Assembly: GCA_023614405.1 (NCBI GenBank) | Contig: CM042693.1 | Coordinates: forward strand, 338,317,527-338,381,526 | DNA from: Avena insularis | Lineage: Eukaryota > Streptophyta > Magnoliopsida > Poales > Poaceae | DNA length: 64,000 nucleotides | Direction of reading: 5' to 3' | Notes under the pieces: model-generated | Told to the model about the DNA's origin: nothing | The model's input: only the letters and a program-made list of their open reading frames with translations | The model's database searches: none | Translations under genes and position numbers: made by a program | Part shown: one piece after another, positions 58,523-64,000 of the stretch | How positions within the stretch are numbered: position 1 is the stretch's first letter | How the letters are laid out: each line of letters begins with the position of its first letter

Positions 58523-59914
58523 TTGGCTGATAAAGCCAAGAGTGGAGGTATGACTTCCGACTCAGGTACACTTGTTTGCAATGTTATAGACATATATCGT
58601 GCTAATGCACCTAATAGTTCTTGGGTATATGATACCGGATCAGTTATTCACATCTGCAACTCGTTGCAGGGACTGGCAAGAACTAGGAGCGTAGCAAGAG
58701 GCGAGGTTGATATTCGAGTCGGCAACAAAGCAAGAGTTGCTGCGTTGGAAGTCGGCATGATAAAACTTCATTTACCTTCCAGATTCGTTATGGAACTGAA
58801 TAATTGTTATTATATTCTAGTGCTCAGTCGAAACATTATTTCTGCTTCATGTTTGATGAGGCAAGGCTATGAGTCGAATATCAATAATAATGGTTGTTCT
58901 TTGTATTTGAATGATATGTTTCACGGCTTTGCACCCGTCCAGGACAGGTTATTTATTTTGAATCTTGATGGTGAGTTGGTTTATAACATAAATGTTAAAA
59001 GGTTGAAACCAAATGATCTGAATATGACTTACTTTTGGAACTGTCGGCTTGGTCATATAAGTTGGAAACACATGAAAAAGCTCCATGATGATGGACTCCT
59101 AACTTCGTTCGACTTGGAGTCGTTCGAGACATGGGAATCTTGCCTACTCGGCAAAATGACCAAGACACCTTTTGCAAAGAGTTGTGAGAGGGCGTCCGAC
59201 TTGTTGGGACTAGTACATAGTGATGTATCTAGACCAATGAGCACGACAGCCAGGGGTGGTTATGAGTACTTCATTACCTTCACTGATGATTTGAGTAGGT
59301 ATGGATATATCTACTTGATGAAACATAAGTCGGAAGCCTTTGAAAAGTTCAAAGAATTCCAGAATGAAGCACAGAATCAACTTGGCAAGAAAATAAAGTT
59401 TCTTCGGTCGGACCGAGGAGGCGAGTACATCAGCCATGAGTTTGATGACTATCTGAAAAGTTGTGGAATAGTTCCTCAACTTACTCCGCCAGGAACGCCA
59501 CAAAGGTACGGTGTTTCGGAAAGGCGGAATCGGACCTTGTTTGACATGGTACGATCAATGATGAGTCGAACAGATCTGCCTTTATCATTTTGGGGCTATT
59601 GTCTAGAAACAACGGTGTTCACACTAAACAGAGTACCATCAAAGTCGGTAGAGAAGACACCGCATGAGATGTGGACAGGCAAAAAGCCGAGTTTGTGTTT
59701 TCTTAAGATTTGGGGTTGTGAAGCATTTGTCAAGCGACTTCAGTCGGACAAGCTTATGGCCAAGTCGGATAAGTGTATCTTCGTGGGGTATCCGAGGGAA
59801 ACCTTGGGTTACTACTTCTACAACCGAGAAGAGGGCAAAGTGTTTGTCGCTCAGAATGGTGTCTTCCTTGAGAAAGAGTTTCTCAGTCGGGGAGTCAGTG
59901 GGAGCACGGTGTAG
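58523..59914 (+). pseudogene. Copia protease and integrase
   Basis: This is a 463-codon open stretch in the gag frame. Protease: SSWVYDTGS, with catalytic D37-T38-G39. The pre-integrase zinc finger has H178 (RLGHIS), H188, W204 and C207. The third ligand, normally Cys in CxxC, is Trp (TGG at 59132-59134), so the HHCC finger is damaged. The integrase core keeps D234, D297 and E333, with exactly 35 residues between the last two, as in the DD35E signature. A GKKP..FLKIWGCEAFVK C-terminal region follows near residues 384-402. A TAG at 59912 interrupts the polyprotein before the reverse transcriptase. Integrase would insert the cDNA. Confidence 0.92.
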
Positions 59915-60496
59915 CTCGAAGAAATTCGAGAGCAACTGGCTAGTAGAGAGTCGGCACAAACCTTGGAGGTTGAGCCGGTCGTGGTGGCTGAGCCGGCAGC
60001 AGCACCTGTACTACGAAGATCGGCAAGATTACGAAGTGTTCGTGATGTATTACTGTTAGACAGTGATGAACCGACAAATTATTCGGAAGCGCTGGTGGGA
60101 TCTGATTCCGAGTCATGGCTTGGAGCCATGAGATCCGAGTTAAAGTCCATGGATGAAAATCAAGTTTGGAACTTGGTTGATCTGCTAGACGGTGCAAGAA
60201 CCGTCGAGTGCAAATGGGTCTTTAAGAAGAAAACTGATATGGATGGAAATGTTTCCGTCTATAAAACACATCTTGTCGCGAAGGGCTTCCGACAAGTTCA
60301 AGGAGTTGATTACAACGAGACTTTCTCGCCCGTAGCGATGCTTAAATTAGTTCAGATCATGTTAGCTATAGCAGCCTATTTCGACTATGAGATATGGCAG
60401 ATGGATGTAAAAACGTCTTTCCTTAGCGGAAATTTAACCCAGGACGTGTATATGATACAACCCGAGGGATTTGTCGATCCGGCTAATCTAACAAGG
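59915..60496 (+). pseudogene. Copia reverse transcriptase, N-terminal part
   Basis: The frame continues in phase after the TAG: APVLRRSARLR (the linker before RT), WLGAMRSELKSMDENQVWNLV, CKWVFKKKTDMDGNVSVYK, LVAKGFRQVQGVDYNETFSPV and IWQMDVKTSFLSGNL. The last of these contains the first catalytic aspartate (MDVKTSFL; most copia elements have DVKTAFL). The phase is lost near 60491-60496, where one base appears to be missing before GTATGTAAACTT. The downstream half continues in the other phase. Confidence 0.92.
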
Positions 60497-61632
60497 TATG
60501 TAAACTTCATAAATCCATTTATGGGTTGAAGCAAGTATCTCGGAGTTGGAATATTCGCTTTGATGAGGTAGTCCAATCGTTTGGCTTCATCGAGAGTGAT
60601 CATGATTCTTGTTTATACAAGAAGTTTAGTGGGAGCAAAGTAAACTTTCTAATCTTATATGTGGATGACATATTACTGATTGGAAATGATGTCCAGATGT
60701 TGCAAGAAACCAAGGAATCATTGGAAAGGAGTTTCTCAATGGAAGACTTGGGTGAGGCAACATACATCCTCAGAATCCGAATCTATAGAGATAGATCAAG
60801 GAGGCTCATTGGATTGAGTCAGATTACTTATTTGGACAAAGTGTTGAAGAAGTTCAACATGGAATCGTCTAAGAAGGGGTTCTTACCGATGTCCCATGGT
60901 GTAAAACTTAGCAAGACTCAGTGTCCTTCGACAATTGATGAGCGAAGTCGGATGAGTGCGATTTTGTATGCTTCTGCAGTCGGATCCATCATGTATGCCA
61001 TGATTTGTACTAGGCCGGATGTTTCCTATGCTCTAAGTGTTGTGAGAAGATACCGGGCTGATCCTGGAGAAATCCACTGGACAGCGGCTAAAAATATCCT
61101 AAAGTACTTGAGAAGGACTAAGGATATGTTCTTGGTTTATGGTGGTGAAGATGAACTCAGTGTAAAGGGTTACATAGATGCGAGTTATCTTACCGATTCT
61201 GATGATTCTCGTTCGCAATTCCGTTACATGTTTATTATAAACAGAGGTGCTGTGAGCTGGAAGAGTTCCAAGCAAGAGACTGTGTCTGCATCTACAACAG
61301 AGGCTGAGTATATTGCCGCCTCGGAGGCAGCAAAGGAAGCTGTTTGGATGAGGAATTTCCTCATGGATCTTGGTGTGGCTCAGAGCTCGTCCAATCCGTT
61401 AGAGGTGTATTGTGACAACAATGGTGCTATTGCACAAGCCAAAGAACCTAGACAACACCATAAGAACAAGCACATACTCATGCGGTACCACCTGATTCGC
61501 CAGTTCGTGGATCAGGGTGATATCAAGTTATGCAAGGTACACACGGATGCAAATATTGCGGATCCGTTGACCAAGCCGTTACCCCAGCCAAAGCATGAGG
61601 TGCACCTGAGAGCTAGATGCTTAGACATGTGA
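60497..61632 (+). pseudogene. Copia reverse transcriptase C-terminus and RNase H
   Basis: In the new phase, homology starts at VCKLHKSIYGLKQ (60496 on) and continues through FLILYVDDILLIGND, with catalytic YVDD at 60658-60669. RNase H follows: YIDASYLTDSDDSRS with its first Asp, SKQETVSASTTEAEYIAASEA with the Glu, VYCDNNGAIAQA with the second Asp, and KHILMRYHLIR..VHTDANIADPLTKPL at the end. The frame stops at 61630, just before the purine tract. No further lesion was seen in this half. Together with 59915-60496 it would copy the genomic RNA into cDNA in the particle. Confidence 0.93.
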
Positions 61633-61655
61633 TGTCGGAAGATTGACTCTAGTGC

Positions 61656-61665
61656 AAGTGGGAGA
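61656..61665 (+). promoter_or_regulatory. Copia polypurine tract
   Basis: AAGTGGGAGA lies immediately before the 3' LTR (one C, then TGTTGGG). This is the usual copia plus-strand primer sequence. Confidence 0.85.
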
Positions 61666-61666
61666 C

Positions 61667-63035
61667 TGTTGGGAATATGCCCTAGAGACTATCATGTATG
61701 ATGAGATTTCCCATTGTATTCATAAAGATATAAAGTTGTCCTTGTATAAACATCTGATGTGTATCATTGAATATGTGATTCGGTTGTCGAACTATGCATT
61801 CATGTTGTTTGTACTAAATGTCCTTGGTCATTGAGGTTGTGCTGGACACACAACTTAGACCAATGTGAAAGTCGGCTTGATGACTCGGTTCCACTTGTCA
61901 TGGGCATGGTGATGCCATTATGACTTACACAAATTCTGCTAAAGAGTTTAGCGAGTCGGATTGACCCATATTGAGGTACAACGAACAAGTAGTCATTTGT
62001 ATATCTCAATCAATGTAATCCTTAGACCTGAGGTTGTTGCATAGTCCGAGTTGAGGATCACCGACTTAGGTTCTGTCAAACGTTGATCCGTAACTGGGCA
62101 GTTATAAAGGCAGAGTTCGGGTCGACTAAGAATCAAGCTGCGTGATGTGAATAACCAAGATGGGATTTTGCCCCTCCACTCGGAGAGATATTCTCTGGGC
62201 CCTCTCGGATGATATGATTCGGAAAGCATGGCCATGCATAACTCGGTTAAGTGTTAACCGAGGCGGTCGACTAAGAGTTAGTCGGGTGAATCACTTATCT
62301 CGGATCGAGAAGAGAGTCGGACTATTTAAGGGATGACGAATATTCGCCTATAGTCTGACAAGGTATATCATGAGGCAAAAGGGACTCAGACATAAGTCGC
62401 ATTTGAAAGGCAAGTCGTCATGACTCATTGGTACTTGGGAGTCGGCACGTTCTGCTAGGAGTCGCTGCCGACTGATCGATTGAGATTCGGACTCCAATCT
62501 AGTCTGAGTAGCCATGTGTCTGCCGGGTTACACACTTAAGAGCGGGAGCAAGTTCGGATTGGATCTGAATCGGAAATCTGGTCGGGTTGGACCCGAGCCG
62601 GATTAGGACTGGGTCAGTGAGTCGGACTTACGGTGACTAGTATTATATGGGCTTTAGTAAATGGGCCACGAGAGTGGAGCCCACGTTCACTCCCTATATA
62701 TAGTGGAGCACCGTAGCCCAGAAAGGTTAATTGTTGATTGGTTAGGTCATTCCATGTGTTGGAAACCCTAGCTCCACAACAGTCCTGCCGTCGTAACGAA
62801 CCTAGCAGTTCGCCGTCGGCGCTCCTCCTTGTACGTGTGGATACCAGCAGAGGTGTTGTACGATTAGCACCAGGATGATCGGATCGCAAAGGACTGCACT
62901 GCATCAACTGACGCGCTACATCAGTAATCCGCAACTGCGCGTCTAGTGGTAAACCTCGTGGCATTCTACCTCGGCTAGATTTTGGGATCACCACGTTAGG
63001 GAAAAGGTTTTGTTTTATCTCTGCGTGGCCCAACA
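61667..63035 (+). repeat. Copia element 3' LTR (1.37 kb)
   Basis: This is a direct repeat of 55023-56389. It ends GGCCCAACA and runs straight into an (AT)n tract. The TATA box at 62695 is preserved, so it could drive flanking transcription toward 63036. Confidence 0.95.
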
Positions 63036-63052
63036 ATATATATATATATAAT
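63036..63052 (+). repeat. (AT)n microsatellite at the copia right border
   Basis: ATATATATATATATAT follows the LTR directly. A similar TATATATA tract lies at 63248-63257. The low-complexity flank obscures any target duplication. Confidence 0.8.
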
Positions 63053-63117
63053 TTGGTTACATGGAGATCTCAATTGGGACTAGAGTCCGTCTATTCGATT
63101 AGATGGAGATCATTAAA

Positions 63118-63970
63118 TCACAGGAGTCCCGTGGTATGGAATTTTCCCGTTAGGTCTATAACATGGTCAACTAAAAATTCCGCCAATTCCTCTTGAATTG
63201 CTACCAGGTGCTCCTTCGTTTGGAGTTTCTCCCGCAATCTTAACAACTATATATATAAAAAGATATTAATATGAATATCAATCGTCATAACAAATATTAT
63301 GAATGACACTCAACACATTGATGGTAATAATTATGAATATATTGTTCACGTACATCTATAATTATCACTCCGTCCCGCTCACTGACCTTCAGGCAAATGT
63401 ACTCGCACATGAAGTATCCACGCCAATTACTCCCTCGTGGCTGTCGGTCGCACTTTACGAGAATATAATTCAATCAAATAATAATCAAGCATGATATAAT
63501 GATATTGAAACTGGAATTGAAGAGATGCGCGGACATAGCTCGTACTACTTACCTTGACCGGATGAAAACTAAGATCATCTTTCAATTCATCTATCGTACT
63601 ATTGGTGAATTCTTTCTAAACCCTGCCCGGCAAAAAGAGAGTTAGTAGTTACTTGATATCTCAGGAAATAAACGAAAGAGACTAATAATGACTGAAATTA
63701 CCTCTGGAGCACAACTTTAATGCTTGTGTACTCCGCTTCGTCTTTCTTTAGCGGGTCCTTGATTTTAATTTTTCCAGCGTCAACTTCAATGATTATCAGA
63801 ATGTAATGAAAGTTGCACACATTTATATACGTCAGTAACTCATCAATTACACTTGACATAGAGTAAGCAAAAATAAATATGTACAAGACATTAACACTCT
63901 TACCTAAAGTTGTAAGGAAATAGTATTCTGTTTTTGTAGTGTTGTCTTTTTATGAACCTTAGCAAGTTAC
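63118..63970 (-). pseudogene. 3' exons of a Ulp1/C48-peptidase-like gene from a grass DNA transposon
   Basis: Four minus-strand exons join in consistent phase. Exon A (about 63811-63702) has FHYILIIIEVDAGKIKIKDPL and ends in a codon split by the intron. Exon B (63622-63553) has FTNSTIDELKDDLSFHPVK. Exon C (63452-63387) has QPRGSNWRGYFMCEYICL. Exon D (63246-63118) has LREKLQTKEHLVAIQEELAEFLVDHVID and the stop. Donors are GTAATT, GTAAGT and GTCAGT, with AG acceptors at B, C and D. The pattern matches C48-type (Ulp1) protease domains carried by grass CACTA-like transposons, with exon A carrying the catalytic His. In exon C the expected CG is RG, so the nucleophile is gone. Exon B has a TAG where Trp is expected, and the acceptor of exon A is AA rather than AG. 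A further upstream piece (FPYNF before GTAAGA, about 63930-63906) suggests the gene continues beyond the window. Confidence 0.6.
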
Positions 63971-64000
63971 ATTTCGTGTCTTTGTGGTTATTCCGTAGCA

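Larger units (their letters stand above)
55023..63035 (+). mobile_element. Ty1-copia LTR retrotransposon, near full length (8.0 kb)
   Basis: LTRs (55023-56389 and 61667-63035) start TGTTGGGAATATGCCCTAGAG and end GGCCCAACA. The primer site, gag, protease, integrase, reverse transcriptase, RNase H and purine tract follow in copia order. Integrase before reverse transcriptase is diagnostic of Ty1-copia. The gag and RNase H style suggests the Tork/Angela-type group, though this was not tested. The main frame has three in-frame stops (58373, 58499, 59912) and one single-base loss near 60494. Flanking pentamers ACTTT (left) and ATATA (right) do not match, so either the duplication has decayed or the ends come from different insertions. 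LTR differences are mostly substitutions. Confidence 0.95.

Noticed and set aside
1..64000. tRNA, rRNA or microRNA genes
   Set aside because: I looked for cloverleaf-type TTCGANTC / GTTCNANNC patterns and long near-perfect hairpins and saw none convincing. A tRNA or covariance-model scan would be needed to exclude them.

Overview
This window is intergenic DNA from a plant, almost certainly a grass (Poaceae, and probably a large-genome member of the Pooideae). The evidence is the density of nested LTR retrotransposons, the LTR families (Tekay/Del-type and Athila-type Ty3-gypsy, and a Ty1-copia element with a methionine-tRNA primer site), plant-style GT-AG introns and very low coding density. 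I see no bacterial-style operon, no CRISPR array, no rRNA or tRNA gene and no intact host gene.

Layout. Positions 1-12461 are degenerate sequence with short direct duplications, one tandem array of about 165 bp units (4190-4670), a weak F-box/DUF295-like remnant on the minus strand (about 7700-8290) and a weak transposase-like remnant on the minus strand (about 10990-12060). Positions 12462-16162 are a 3.7 kb solo LTR inside a field of short tandem repeats (12300-12461, 16163-16420). A second repeat array lies at 17185-17560. An unidentified coding fragment (18573-18972) is then interrupted by a 32 kb nest.

The nest (18973-51236) is a minus-strand Tekay/Del-like gypsy element with LTRs of about 4.2 kb. 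Its left LTR is whole. Its right LTR is split into three pieces by two later insertions. The first (31324-40950) has LTRs of about 4 kb and a short internal region holding only a gag with several zinc knuckles. The second (42418-50582) is an Athila-like element with gag and protease but no visible reverse transcriptase. Once both insertions are removed, the right LTR measures about 4.27 kb against 4.19 kb for the left. The left LTR also shows what the right LTR looked like before each insertion. With the whole nest removed, the interrupted reading frame continues in frame into 51242-51305 and ends at a good 5' splice site.

To the right are a second solo LTR (51417-53735, plus strand, with GGTACTACCGG motifs), a GC-rich degenerate coding block (53736-54940) and a nearly full-length Ty1-copia element (55023-63035). 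The copia element has 1.37 kb LTRs, a primer-binding site, a polypurine tract and recognisable gag, protease, integrase, reverse transcriptase and RNase H. It is inactivated by three in-frame stops, one frameshift and a Cys-to-Trp change in the integrase zinc finger. The window ends in a minus-strand, four-exon 3' end of a Ulp1/C48-peptidase-like gene of the kind carried by grass DNA transposons, with its expected nucleophilic cysteine replaced by arginine.

The order of events can be partly read from the sequence: an unidentified coding unit, then the Tekay-like insertion, then the two insertions into its right LTR. The copia element is the best preserved of the four complete elements and may be the youngest. 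No domain-level claim here was checked by a database search. Family names rest on motif recognition alone.
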